From: JAICJR01 sp036494715
Lineage (GTDB): Bacteria; Actinomycetota; Thermoleophilia; Solirubrobacterales; Thermoleophilaceae
Length of the DNA stretch: 64,000 nt
NCBI GenBank assembly: GCA_036494715.1
Contig: DASXNY010000178.1
Location: 1-64,000 of the forward strand
Direction of reading: 5' to 3'
Positions 17,222 through 24,871 of the stretch are shown in pieces. Position numbers and translations under genes: made by a program. Under the pieces are notes generated by a model, which was given only the letters and a program-made list of their open reading frames with translations, ran no database searches and was not told the DNA's origin. Each line of letters starts with the position of its first letter. Position 1 is the stretch's first letter.

Positions 17222-18722
17222 AGGGCGGAGTGCAGAGTGCCGAGTGCGGATTTGGGTCGTTGCCCTGGCGTTGCTGTTTCCTTCCTCCGCTATCGCCTCT
17301 CCGCCTGGCCATGCCGGTCGCTGGATCACCGATGGGTCTGGGCGGGTGCTTGGGTTCCATGGGCTGAACATGGTGGCCAAGCTGCCGCCGTATCTGCCGA
17401 GCGCGGTCGGGTTCGGTACGGATGACGCCGCGTTCCTGGCGCAGAACGGCTTCGACGTGGTGCGGCTGGGCGTGATCTACCGCGCGGTGGAGCCGATGCC
17501 CGGCGTCTACGACGACAACTACCTCAACGGCATCGCGGCCACCGTGCAGCAGCTCGGGGCGCGGGGGGTCTACACGCTGCTCGACTTCCACCAGGACCAG
17601 TACAACGAGCGCTTCCACGGCGAGGGCTTCCCCGACTGGGCGGTGCAGGACGACGGGTTGGCGAACACGCCGGACCACGGCTTCCCCGGGAACTACACCA
17701 CGATGCCGGCGCTCGAGCACGCGTTCGACAGCCTCTGGGCGGACGCGCCGGGGCCCGGCGGCGTGGGCCTCCAGGAACGGTACGCCGCGGCCTGGGCACA
17801 CGTGGCCGCGCGCTTCGCGGGCGACGACCACGTGCTCGGCTACGACCTCTTCAACGAGCCCTGGCCGGGCTCGGCGTGGCCGTCGTGCGTGTCGAGCTCG
17901 GGCTGCCCGGCGTTCGAGGCGAAGCTCGGCGCCCTCGAGGCGAAGGTGATCGCCGCGATTCGCGGCGCCGACCCGAAGCACCTCGTCTGGTACGAGCCGA
18001 ACGGCTCCTTCAACCTCGGCCAGGCCGAGACCCAGCTGCCGAACTTCCACGACCCGCGCGCGGGCATGTCGTTCCACGACTACTGCTCGTCAACCACGGC
18101 GGTGGCGTGCATCTCGCCCGAGCAGCTGGTACTCGACAAGGCGCTCAGACGCTCGCGCAAGACCGGCGATGCGTTGCTGCTCACCGAGTTCGGCGCGACG
18201 AACGACGTGGCCACGCTCACGCGCGTGGAGACCGACGCGGACGCCATACGGATGCCGTGGATCGAGTGGGCCTACTGCGGCTGCAGCGACCCGACCACGA
18301 GCGCGATCCCCGCCGACAGCGAGGCGCTCGTGCTCGATCCGGAGCAGTCGCCGCAGGGGGCGAACCTGGTGCACGCGACCCTTGGCGCGCTGGTGCGCCC
18401 GTACCCGCTTGTCGTGGCCGGAACGCCGGCCAGGTTCGGCTTCGACCCGAAGAAGCGCGTCTTCAACCTCTCCTACTCGACCGCGCGGGCCGGCGGCCGC
18501 TCACGCTTCCGGGCGGGCGCCTGCACCCAGGTGTTCGTGCCGGCGCTCCAGTACCCGCACGGCTACAGCGCCCGGGTGAGCGGAGCGCGGGTGATCTCGC
18601 GGCGCGGGAGCGGCACGCTCGAGTTGGCGTCGCGCCGGGGCGCAAAGAAGGTGCGCGTGAAGCTGACGGCGGCGAAGCACGGGCGCACTGCGGCGCCCAA
18701 GCTCACGGCCGGCTGCCGCTGA
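17208..18722 (+). CDS. Secreted glycoside hydrolase family 5, endoglycoceramidase-like
   Basis: About 504-residue secreted GH5 hydrolase. The signal peptide (RIWVVALALLFPSSAIAS) leads into GRWITDGSGRVLGFHGLNMV, typical of endoglycoceramidase-like GH5 proteins. The acid/base Glu is in YDLFNEPWPG and the nucleophile Glu in LLLTEFGATND. HQDQYNERFHGEGFPDW also matches this subgroup. A C-terminal beta-rich region (residues about 400-504) may be the accessory domain. The start is uncertain: ATG 17208 overlaps the acetyltransferase gene, and GTG 17244 would give a cleaner signal peptide. The 3' end overlaps the convergent EamA gene by 20 bases. The substrate may be a glycolipid; this is inference from the subgroup. 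Confidence 0.82.
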   Translation: MRVCRGRSAECRVRIWVVALALLFPSSAIASPPGHAGRWITDGSGRVLGFHGLNMVAKLPPYLPSAVGFGTDDAAFLAQNGFDVVRLGVIYRAVEPMPGVYDDNYLNGIAATVQQLGARGVYTLLDFHQDQYNERFHGEGFPDWAVQDDGLANTPDHGFPGNYTTMPALEHAFDSLWADAPGPGGVGLQERYAAAWAHVAARFAGDDHVLGYDLFNEPWPGSAWPSCVSSSGCPAFEAKLGALEAKVIAAIRGADPKHLVWYEPNGSFNLGQAETQLPNFHDPRAGMSFHDYCSSTTAVACISPEQLVLDKALRRSRKTGDALLLTEFGATNDVATLTRVETDADAIRMPWIEWAYCGCSDPTTSAIPADSEALVLDPEQSPQGANLVHATLGALVRPYPLVVAGTPARFGFDPKKRVFNLSYSTARAGGRSRFRAGACTQVFVPALQYPHGYSARVSGARVISRRGSGTLELASRRGAKKVRVKLTAAKHGRTAAPKLTAGCR

Positions 18723-19605
18723 CGAGCGGCTCAACGGCTTCATCCGGAGCGTCCCCTGAGACGAGCGCCAGCGCCGCGACGATCAGCGCGCCGCCCACCA
18801 GCTGAGGCACGCCGGGCCGCTCGCCCAGTAGCGCGAACGCGGCGAGCACGGCGAAGACCGGGATCAGATTGAGCACGACCGCGGCGCGCGACGCGCTCAC
18901 CGACCTGACCGCGAGGTTGTAGAAGAGGAACGGGATCGCCGAGCCGAGCACGCCGGTGGCTACGCCCGCGGCGAGGTGGCCCGCGCTCGCGTGGCCAAGG
19001 CGGCTGTGGCTCGCCAGCACGAGCGGCAGCGCCATCAGCAGAGCGAACCCGAACTGGTAGGCGGTGACGGTGAGCGCGGCGTCGCGCCCGGACACGCGCC
19101 GCGCGAGCACTGCGTATGCGGCCGCGGTGACGGCGCTCGCGATCACGAGCAGATCGCCGCCGATCGAGGCGGACGTCGAGCCGCCCTCGAGCGAGACGAG
19201 CGCCGCGCCGCCGAACCCGAGCGCGGCCGCGACGAAGAAGAGGGCGTTGGCGCGCTCGCGCAGGAGGACGACCGCGAGCAGCACCGCAAACAGGCTCTCG
19301 AGCGATACGAGCAGCGCGCCGTCGGTGGCGCTCGTGTGGATGAGACCGGCGTTGAAGAGCGCGAAGGTCAGTCCCGGCTCGAAGAACGCGAGGGCCGCGT
19401 AGGCGGGCCAGTTCCGCGTCGGCCGGAGCGCTCCCCGCCAGGCGGCGGCAGAGAGGAGCAGGACCGCCGCAACGCCGACCTCGACTCCCACCAAATCGGT
19501 CGACGTGAGCCCGCCGAGCGCGTATTTGCTCGTCACGGTCGACGTGCCCCAGGACGCAGCCGCGGCAATCAGCAGCAACCGGGGATCTGCGAGCCGTCTC
19601 GACAT
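18703..19605 (-). CDS. EamA (DMT superfamily) transporter
   Basis: 300-residue drug/metabolite transporter with ten hydrophobic helices in two EamA repeats (LLLIAAAASWGTSTVTSKYAL at the N-terminus; ILGERP-like LLGERPGVPQLVGGALIVAA at the end). It probably exports a small metabolite. The ATG at 19605 lies 28 bases downstream of the TetR gene on the same strand. The space between holds inverted repeats that could be that regulator's operator. The exported compound is unknown. Confidence 0.85.
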   Translation of the reverse strand: MSRRLADPRLLLIAAAASWGTSTVTSKYALGGLTSTDLVGVEVGVAAVLLLSAAAWRGALRPTRNWPAYAALAFFEPGLTFALFNAGLIHTSATDGALLVSLESLFAVLLAVVLLRERANALFFVAAALGFGGAALVSLEGGSTSASIGGDLLVIASAVTAAAYAVLARRVSGRDAALTVTAYQFGFALLMALPLVLASHSRLGHASAGHLAAGVATGVLGSAIPFLFYNLAVRSVSASRAAVVLNLIPVFAVLAAFALLGERPGVPQLVGGALIVAALALVSGDAPDEAVEPLVSGSRP

Positions 19606-19607
19606 CG

Positions 19608-19638
19608 TGTAACCAACGTTACCAGAATGCCGGTTACA
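19608..19638. promoter_or_regulatory. Inverted repeats between tetR and eamA genes
   Basis: TGTAACC (19608-19614) and GGTTACA (19632-19638) are inverted copies. Inside them GTAAC-N4-GTTAC (19609-19622) forms a second palindrome. Position just before the transporter start suggests a TetR operator; this is inference. Confidence 0.4.
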
Positions 19639-20275
19639 GCTTGTAGTGGCGCATCACCTCGGCCAGGTACAGGCGCAGGATGCGCTTGGCCTCCTCGATC
19701 AGCTGCGGATCGCCGCCTGGATGCGAGCGGAACGCCTCCTGCAGGATGCTGTCGGTGACAAGCACGCCGGCGCGCGCGGCCACGCGCAGGTAGGCGTCGT
19801 CCCGGGCGAGGCCGAGCGCCAGCATGATCCGCCTGACGCCGTGCGCGAGCGCCAGCTTGTTCTCGCGGTCGGCGGCGCGCAGCTCGTCGCTGAGGTCGCG
19901 GCCGAACCAGAGCGCGCGGTAGCCGGGCCGCTCGCGGTAGCGCGCGGAGAAGGCGTCGATCAGCCGGCCGACCGGATCGGACCAGGCGCCTGGATCGCGC
20001 CGCAGCTCCTTTTCGAGCTCCCCCATCAGCTCCTCGAACTCGGCGAGGTAGCGGCGTGCCAGCGCCTCCACGATCGCGCCCTTGTCCGGCAGGTACTGGT
20101 AGAGCGAGCCCACCGACACGCCCGCCTCCTCGGCCACGCGCGTGGTCGTCAGTGCCTCCGCGCCCTCGGCCGCCAGCAGCTGCTCGGCCGCGTCGAGCAG
20201 CTGCCGCACGCGCGCGCGGCTGCGGGCCTGCGTCGGCACCCGGCGCAGGCGCGGGATCTCGGTGCGCTGACTCAC
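19634..20275 (-). CDS. TetR-family transcriptional regulator
   Basis: 213-residue TetR-type repressor. The N-terminal HTH domain is clear (QLLDAAEQLLAAEGAEALTT then AEEAGVSVGSLYQYLPDKGAI, about residues 25-67), and the C-terminal two-thirds is a helical ligand-binding domain. The GTG at 20275 overlaps the stop of the NHL-repeat gene (GTGA). It lies between an amine oxidase/NHL-repeat pair and an EamA exporter on one strand, so it may control all of them. The ligand is unknown. Confidence 0.87.
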   Translation of the reverse strand: MSQRTEIPRLRRVPTQARSRARVRQLLDAAEQLLAAEGAEALTTTRVAEEAGVSVGSLYQYLPDKGAIVEALARRYLAEFEELMGELEKELRRDPGAWSDPVGRLIDAFSARYRERPGYRALWFGRDLSDELRAADRENKLALAHGVRRIMLALGLARDDAYLRVAARAGVLVTDSILQEAFRSHPGGDPQLIEEAKRILRLYLAEVMRHYKL

Positions 20276-21354
20276 TCCCCGGGCACGTACACGGGCGCGC
20301 CCGGCTCGCCGGCGTACACGTCGTAGAGCACCCAGTGGCTCTCGTCGCCGGAGAAGTAGGCGTCGTTCGTGACGATCAGCCGGTCGCCGTCGAACTGCAC
20401 GCTCGAGGGCTCGTCGAAGGGCACGCTCAGCATCTGGTTGTCGAGCGGCGTGGCCGGCGTCCGGCCGAGCTCCTCACCGCTCGGCGAGATCTCCACGAGC
20501 TGGTTTGTCCCCGGCCCGACGAGCGCCACGTAGACGTTGCCGGACTGCGCGAGCGCGAAGCCGTCGGGCGCCTGCGCGGGACCGGACTCCCAGAGCTGCT
20601 TGAGCTGGCCAGGCGAGCCGTCGTCACCTATGGGCAGCGTGTAGAGCTTGCCCGTGGTGGGGTTGCCGACGCTCGTGGCGCCGCCGGCACTCGTGTCGAG
20701 CATGAGCGTCTTGTGGTCGGGCATCAGGACGATCCCGGCGGGCCCGAACTCGGTGCCGTCGAGCTGCGGATCGGTGAACCAGACCTTGGCCTCGCCGCCG
20801 CCCGGCGGCACGCGCCAGATCAGGCCCTGCGTGTAGTCGGTGACGTAGAGGCTGCCGTCCGGCCCCCACGCCGCGTAATCCGGCTCGGGCGGGTTGTCCA
20901 TCACCGTGTCCGAGCAGTCCGTGGCGGCGGCGGCGCCCGGCGGGCACGACGGCACGTCGGAGAACGTCGCGTACGTCGACTGCTCGCCGGTGTGCGGGTC
21001 GAACGTCAGCACCCGCGGCGGTTGCTGGTCGAGCAGGTAGAGCTTGCCGCCCGCGTCCTGGGCGGCCACCTGGATGCCGTTGTCGCCGTCGGCGCTCTGG
21101 CCCTGGATCGTCCAGTCGCGCAGCATCAGGCCCTCGGGCGAGTAGGCGTATAGGTGCGACGGACCGTCGGCGTCGCCCGTGGCGTTGGTGAAGGTGCCGA
21201 CGTAGATGGTCCGATCCGGCGCTATCAGGGATAGGGCTGGGTACCCCGGCGGAGGAACGTGCGCCAGCACACTCACGTCCCACTTGGCGCGAGCGTCTGC
21301 GACGGCTGGCGAGAGAAGCAGGGTGCAGAGTGCGGAAAGCAGAACTCTCTTCAT
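20272..21354 (-). CDS. Secreted NHL/SMP-30-like beta-propeller protein
   Basis: 360-residue exported protein with an N-terminal signal peptide (MKRVLLSALCTLLLSPAVADA). The rest has the repeated beta-strand pattern of SMP-30/gluconolactonase or NHL propellers (KLYLLDQQPPRVLTFDPHTG, GSLYVTDYTQGLIWRVPPGG, GNVYVALVGPG). No catalytic residues can be assigned with confidence. The ATG at 21354 shares one base with the amine oxidase stop and follows GGAG by 5 bases. It is probably co-expressed with the oxidase and may bind or modify its substrate or product. Confidence 0.72.
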   Translation of the reverse strand: MKRVLLSALCTLLLSPAVADARAKWDVSVLAHVPPPGYPALSLIAPDRTIYVGTFTNATGDADGPSHLYAYSPEGLMLRDWTIQGQSADGDNGIQVAAQDAGGKLYLLDQQPPRVLTFDPHTGEQSTYATFSDVPSCPPGAAAATDCSDTVMDNPPEPDYAAWGPDGSLYVTDYTQGLIWRVPPGGGEAKVWFTDPQLDGTEFGPAGIVLMPDHKTLMLDTSAGGATSVGNPTTGKLYTLPIGDDGSPGQLKQLWESGPAQAPDGFALAQSGNVYVALVGPGTNQLVEISPSGEELGRTPATPLDNQMLSVPFDEPSSVQFDGDRLIVTNDAYFSGDESHWVLYDVYAGEPGAPVYVPGE

Positions 21355-22895
21355 CAGAGCTCCGCCAGCACTTCGCCCGCGGCTCGCTCGCCCGCGCGGA
21401 CGGCGCCGTCCATGTAGCCGTTCCAATAGGTCGACGTCTCGGTGCCGGCCCAGTGGATGCGGCCGCACGGCTCCCGCAGTGCGGTGCCGAAGTCGAGCAG
21501 CACGCCGGGTGACAGGATCGACACCGGGCAGCCGCGCGTCCACTGCTCGCCAGACCAGTTCATCAGCACGAAGTCGCGCGGGCTCTTCGCCTTGTCGCCG
21601 AAGTAGTTGGCGAAGCTCTGCAGCGCCGCCGCCTTCTGCTGGTCGGGCGAGAGCAGCGTGAGCTGCCGCGCCTCGTGCCCGCCGATGAAGCCCATCAGCA
21701 CGCCGGGCGAGCCGTCGGGCGGCGAGTTGTCGAACGTGGTCTTGGCCGGACCGGTGTCGGACACCGCCTGGCCGGTGAGGCCGTCGCCGCGCCAGAACGG
21801 CTCGTCGTAGATCGCCTCCGCCTTCATCAGCGTGCCCATGCCCATGTGCTGGGTGAGCTGGTCGCGCAGCGCCGGCAGTAGTGGCGCGTACTCGATCCGG
21901 CCCGCGATCGGCGGGGGCACCGCGACGATCGCCTGCGAGCCAGTGAAGGTGCCGCTGTCGGCGGTCACGGTCACGCCCGTGCTCGTCTGCTCGATACGGC
22001 GCACCGGCGAGCTGAGCCGTACGGCATCGCCGAGCTGCGCCGCCATGCCCAGCGGGATCAGCTGCGAGCCGCCGACGAAGCGGCTCTCCTGCGCCCCGCC
22101 GCTCGTGGAGAAGTTGCGCTCGAAGGTGCCGGGGTTCGACTCGTTGCCTGACGCCGCGATGTAGAAGAGCGTGTAGAGCAGCGAGACGTCGCGCGTCTCG
22201 GCGCCGAAGATCGCCTCCACCGCCGCCGACACGATCGCCCCCACCTGCGGGTTGATCTGGTTGTTCTGGAACCAGCTCCAGAGCGTCTGGCTATCCCACT
22301 CCTCGGCCTTGTCGGCCCGCCACGGAGCGTCGACCGGCACCGACTGCGACATCTGGTCGAGTTGCTCGACCGCCTTCAGGATGTCGACGTCGATCGTCGG
22401 GTCGAGCGGGATCGCGCCCGTGGGCAGCTTGTCGCTGAAGGTCGAGCGCTGGCCGCTCTTGTAATAGACGTTGTCGCCGGTGTCGTAGGCCTTGAAGGTG
22501 TCGACGCCCACCTCCTTGGCGAGCGCGAGGATGTGGTCCTGCGTGGGCCCGACGAACTGGGCGCCGAGCTCCGTGACCTTGCCCCCGCCGATGTCGTGGT
22601 TGAGCATGCGGCCGCCGACGCGGTCGCGCGCCTCGAGCACGATCACCGACCTGCCCGCGGCCGCCAGCTTGCGCGCGGCCGTTAGGCCGGAGAGCCCGGC
22701 GCCCACCACGATCGCGTCGGCGGAGTTGCCCGCCGGCGCCGTGGCGGCGCGCGCGCTCGCGGTGCGCGCCACCGCCGGCAGCGCCGCCCCGATGCCCATC
22801 ACCGCGGCCGCGCCGAGCGCGCGGCGGCGCGTGATCCAATGTCCCTGCAACTGCTCGTCCGCGCGCGAACGCGCGCTGTCACCGGTCCCCTGCAA
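21354..22895 (-). CDS. Flavin monoamine oxidase family protein, probable Tat export
   Basis: 513-residue FAD amine oxidase. A possible twin-arginine signal (TRRRALGAAAV then an Ala-rich hydrophobic stretch ending TASARA) precedes the FAD motif AIVVGAGLSGLTAARKLAAAG. The C-terminal motif is RIHWAGTETSTYWNGYMDGA. It would deaminate an amine with O2, outside the cytoplasm if the signal is real. The TTG at 22895 is preferred because AGGGGG lies 8 bases upstream; TTG 22850 is the alternative. It is divergent from the aldolase/kinase pair and followed directly by the NHL-repeat protein. The covalent-FAD cysteine of mammalian MAO is not evident. Confidence 0.85.
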   Translation of the reverse strand: MQGTGDSARSRADEQLQGHWITRRRALGAAAVMGIGAALPAVARTASARAATAPAGNSADAIVVGAGLSGLTAARKLAAAGRSVIVLEARDRVGGRMLNHDIGGGKVTELGAQFVGPTQDHILALAKEVGVDTFKAYDTGDNVYYKSGQRSTFSDKLPTGAIPLDPTIDVDILKAVEQLDQMSQSVPVDAPWRADKAEEWDSQTLWSWFQNNQINPQVGAIVSAAVEAIFGAETRDVSLLYTLFYIAASGNESNPGTFERNFSTSGGAQESRFVGGSQLIPLGMAAQLGDAVRLSSPVRRIEQTSTGVTVTADSGTFTGSQAIVAVPPPIAGRIEYAPLLPALRDQLTQHMGMGTLMKAEAIYDEPFWRGDGLTGQAVSDTGPAKTTFDNSPPDGSPGVLMGFIGGHEARQLTLLSPDQQKAAALQSFANYFGDKAKSPRDFVLMNWSGEQWTRGCPVSILSPGVLLDFGTALREPCGRIHWAGTETSTYWNGYMDGAVRAGERAAGEVLAEL

Positions 22896-22988
22896 AACCG
22901 TTACCCCCTGCCGAAAAGTGAAACTACCTTCGCTTTCAGGAATCAAAACAGATGGAGTCGCGCGGGGTCGCAGTACGATCCGCGCGCG

Positions 22989-23651
22989 GTGGAGGGCCTC
23001 GACAAGCAGCGCGAGCAGGTGGCGGCGGCCAGCCGGCGGCTGGCCGCGGAGGGACTCACGCCCGGCACCGCCGGCAACGTGAGTGCGCGGCACGAGCAGC
23101 TCGTGGCGATCACGCCGACGGGCGGCGTGCTCGCCGAGCTGGAGGCGCCTGACATCAGCGTCGTGGACCTCGACGGCAAGCAGGTCGACGGTCCCTTCGC
23201 CCCCACCTCCGAGCTCGGCCTGCACCTCGGCGTCTACCGGCGCTACCACGCCGGCTCGGTGGTGCACACGCACGCGCCGATGGCTACCGCGATCGCCTGC
23301 GTGCTGCGCGACGAGCTGCCGTGCGTGCACTACCAGATGCTCATGCTGGGCGGGGCCGTGCGGATCGCGCCGTATCGCACCTTTGGCACCCCGGCGCTGG
23401 CGGACGCGGTGGTGGAGGCGCTCGAGGACCACACCGCGGCGCTGATGTCGAACCACGGGGCGATCGCCTACGGGGGCGACGTCGACTCCGCGGTGGACAA
23501 CATGCTGCTGCTCGAGTGGGCGTGCGGCGTGTACTGGCACGCGGCGGCACTCGGCAAGCCGCGCGTGCTGGGGCGCGAGCAGCTCGAGGCGGTCGTGGAG
23601 CAGTTCGTGAAGCTTCGCTACGGCGCGCCTCAACAGGCGGAGGAGCAATGA
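22989..23651 (+). CDS. Class II aldolase/adducin family protein (fuculose-phosphate aldolase-like)
   Basis: 220-residue zinc aldolase or epimerase of the AraD/FucA family, acting on sugar phosphates. The Zn ligands are seen in VVHTHAPMA and the later MSNHGAIAYG; TPGTAGNVSAR and TPTGG bind phosphate. The GTG at 22989 gives the normal N-terminus (VEGLDKQREQVAAASRRLAA); the open frame begins at 22839 but that part overlaps the divergent gene. It overlaps the kinase gene by 4 bases, suggesting a two-step sugar route: phosphorylation, then aldol cleavage. Confidence 0.85.
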   Translation: MEGLDKQREQVAAASRRLAAEGLTPGTAGNVSARHEQLVAITPTGGVLAELEAPDISVVDLDGKQVDGPFAPTSELGLHLGVYRRYHAGSVVHTHAPMATAIACVLRDELPCVHYQMLMLGGAVRIAPYRTFGTPALADAVVEALEDHTAALMSNHGAIAYGGDVDSAVDNMLLLEWACGVYWHAAALGKPRVLGREQLEAVVEQFVKLRYGAPQQAEEQ

Positions 23652-24574
23652 AGGCGATCGCGATGGGAGTGCACGTGCTGGATGTGCTCGTCCGCCCGGT
23701 CGAACGGATCCCGGAGGGCCAGGGCGGCGAGCTCGTGGAGCAGATCCGGATCACGGCCGCGGGCTCGGCCGGCGGCTTCGCGCTCGTGCTGGCCAAGCTC
23801 GGCGGCGAGGTGCGCAGCGCCGGTGCGATCGGCACGGACGCCGCCGGCGACATGCTGCTCTCGCTGCTCGAGCGCGACGGCGTGGACACCTCGCTGCTCG
23901 TGCGGCGCGCGGACGCCCAGACGTCCGCCAGCGTCCTGCCGATCCGCCCCAACGGCGACCGTCCGGCCCTGCACGTCGTGGGCGCGAACGGCACCTACGC
24001 CGTGGACGACGTGCCCTGGGACGCCCTGGGCGGGTGCACGCACCTCCATCTCGGCGGCCCGGAGTTCCTCGGCGGCGAGCTGGCAGCGGAGATCCTTGCG
24101 CGGGCGCGCGAGCACGGCGCCGTCACCTCGGCTGACATCCTCGCGCCGGGCGAGGGGCTGCTGGACTGGATCGGCGCCGCGCTGCCGGAGCTCGACTACC
24201 TGCTGCCAAACGAGGAGCAGGTGCTGGCACTCACCGGCAAGGACGACCTCGTCGAGGGCTGCCGCGAGCTCGTGGCGCGCGGGGCGGGCTGCGTGGCCGC
24301 CACGCGCGGCGCCGACGGCGTCCTGATCGTCGACGCCGAGGGCAAGCAGAGCGTGCCCGCGTTCGAGATCGAGGTGGTGGACACCACCGGCTGCGGCGAC
24401 GCCTTCTCTGCCGGCTTCCTGCGCGGGCTTTCGCTCGGGCGCTCGCGCCGCGAGGCCGCGCTGCTCGGCTGCGCCACCGCCACCCAGGTCGCTCAGGGCC
24501 TGGGCACCGATCACGGCGACTACGACCTCGCGCTCGTCGAGGAGCTGGCGGGCACGCGCCTCGACACGCCGTAG
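23648..24574 (+). CDS. PfkB-family carbohydrate kinase
   Basis: 308-residue ribokinase-like sugar kinase. The C-terminal PfkB signature with the catalytic Asp is DTTGCGDAFSAGF, and the N-terminal glycine motif is AAGSAGGFALVLAKLGGEV. The ATG at 23648 has GGAGGAG just upstream and overlaps the aldolase stop (ATGA). Together with the aldolase it suggests use of a sugar or sugar-like alcohol. The substrate cannot be read from sequence. Confidence 0.87.
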   Translation: MKAIAMGVHVLDVLVRPVERIPEGQGGELVEQIRITAAGSAGGFALVLAKLGGEVRSAGAIGTDAAGDMLLSLLERDGVDTSLLVRRADAQTSASVLPIRPNGDRPALHVVGANGTYAVDDVPWDALGGCTHLHLGGPEFLGGELAAEILARAREHGAVTSADILAPGEGLLDWIGAALPELDYLLPNEEQVLALTGKDDLVEGCRELVARGAGCVAATRGADGVLIVDAEGKQSVPAFEIEVVDTTGCGDAFSAGFLRGLSLGRSRREAALLGCATATQVAQGLGTDHGDYDLALVEELAGTRLDTP

Positions 24575-24579
24575 GGGTC

Positions 24580-24601
24580 CAGGGCCGCAATTTTGGCCCT
24601 G
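24580..24601 (+). terminator. Hairpin after the PfkB gene
   Basis: CAGGGCC (24580-24586) and GGCCCTG (24595-24601) form a 7-base stem around an AT-rich loop, 6 bases after the kinase stop. A GGGGGTTTTT stretch follows about 20 bases later. Confidence 0.5.
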
Positions 24602-24643
24602 ATGCCGTTGTGAGCGGGGGTTTTTGGCTTCAGCCTGTGGGGC

Positions 24644-24871
24644 ATGCCTCGGATTACGCGTATCGGGCTGGTCCCGGTGAGCCAGCCGCACGAGGCGGTT
24701 CGGCGCTACCGGCTCGCTCGGCTGGACGACATCGCGCTGGCGACGCCACCGAACGGCAGCAGTAACGGGTCGGGCTCCGGCTCTCTGCCCGACGTGGGGC
24801 ACATTGCGGGACATATAGGCCCGGAAAGTGCCCCACGTCCCAACGGAATCCGCGACCGGCGGGCCAGTTGA
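24644..24871 (+). CDS. Possible small protein before the WS/DGAT gene
   Basis: 75-codon ORF whose stop overlaps the TTG start of the acyltransferase (TTGA), which would allow coupled translation. No homology or domain is recognised. The second half is encoded across a nested palindrome and ends in Gly/Ser/Pro/Arg-rich sequence, which argues against a conserved protein. It may be only an open stretch in the leader of the next gene. Confidence 0.22.
   Translation: MPRITRIGLVPVSQPHEAVRRYRLARLDDIALATPPNGSSNGSGSGSLPDVGHIAGHIGPESAPRPNGIRDRRAS
24791..24839. repeat. Nested palindromic element A (GACGTG...CACGTC)
   Basis: Perfect 12-base arms GACGTGGGGCAC (24791-24802) and GTGCCCCACGTC (24828-24839) enclose a 25-base spacer. 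The spacer holds a second, imperfect inverted repeat (TTGCGGG/CCCGGAA). It can fold into one long stem. It lies 28 bases before the WS/DGAT start. A structurally similar element with the same outer GACGTG/CACGTC ends occurs at 47673-47721. Confidence 0.65.

Noticed and set aside
17229..17249. GTGCAGAGTGC-type short repeats near the GH5 start, seen again near 21323-21336.
   Set aside because: Only 11 bases are shared, and the sequence is simple GAGTGC repetition; two copies do not establish an element.
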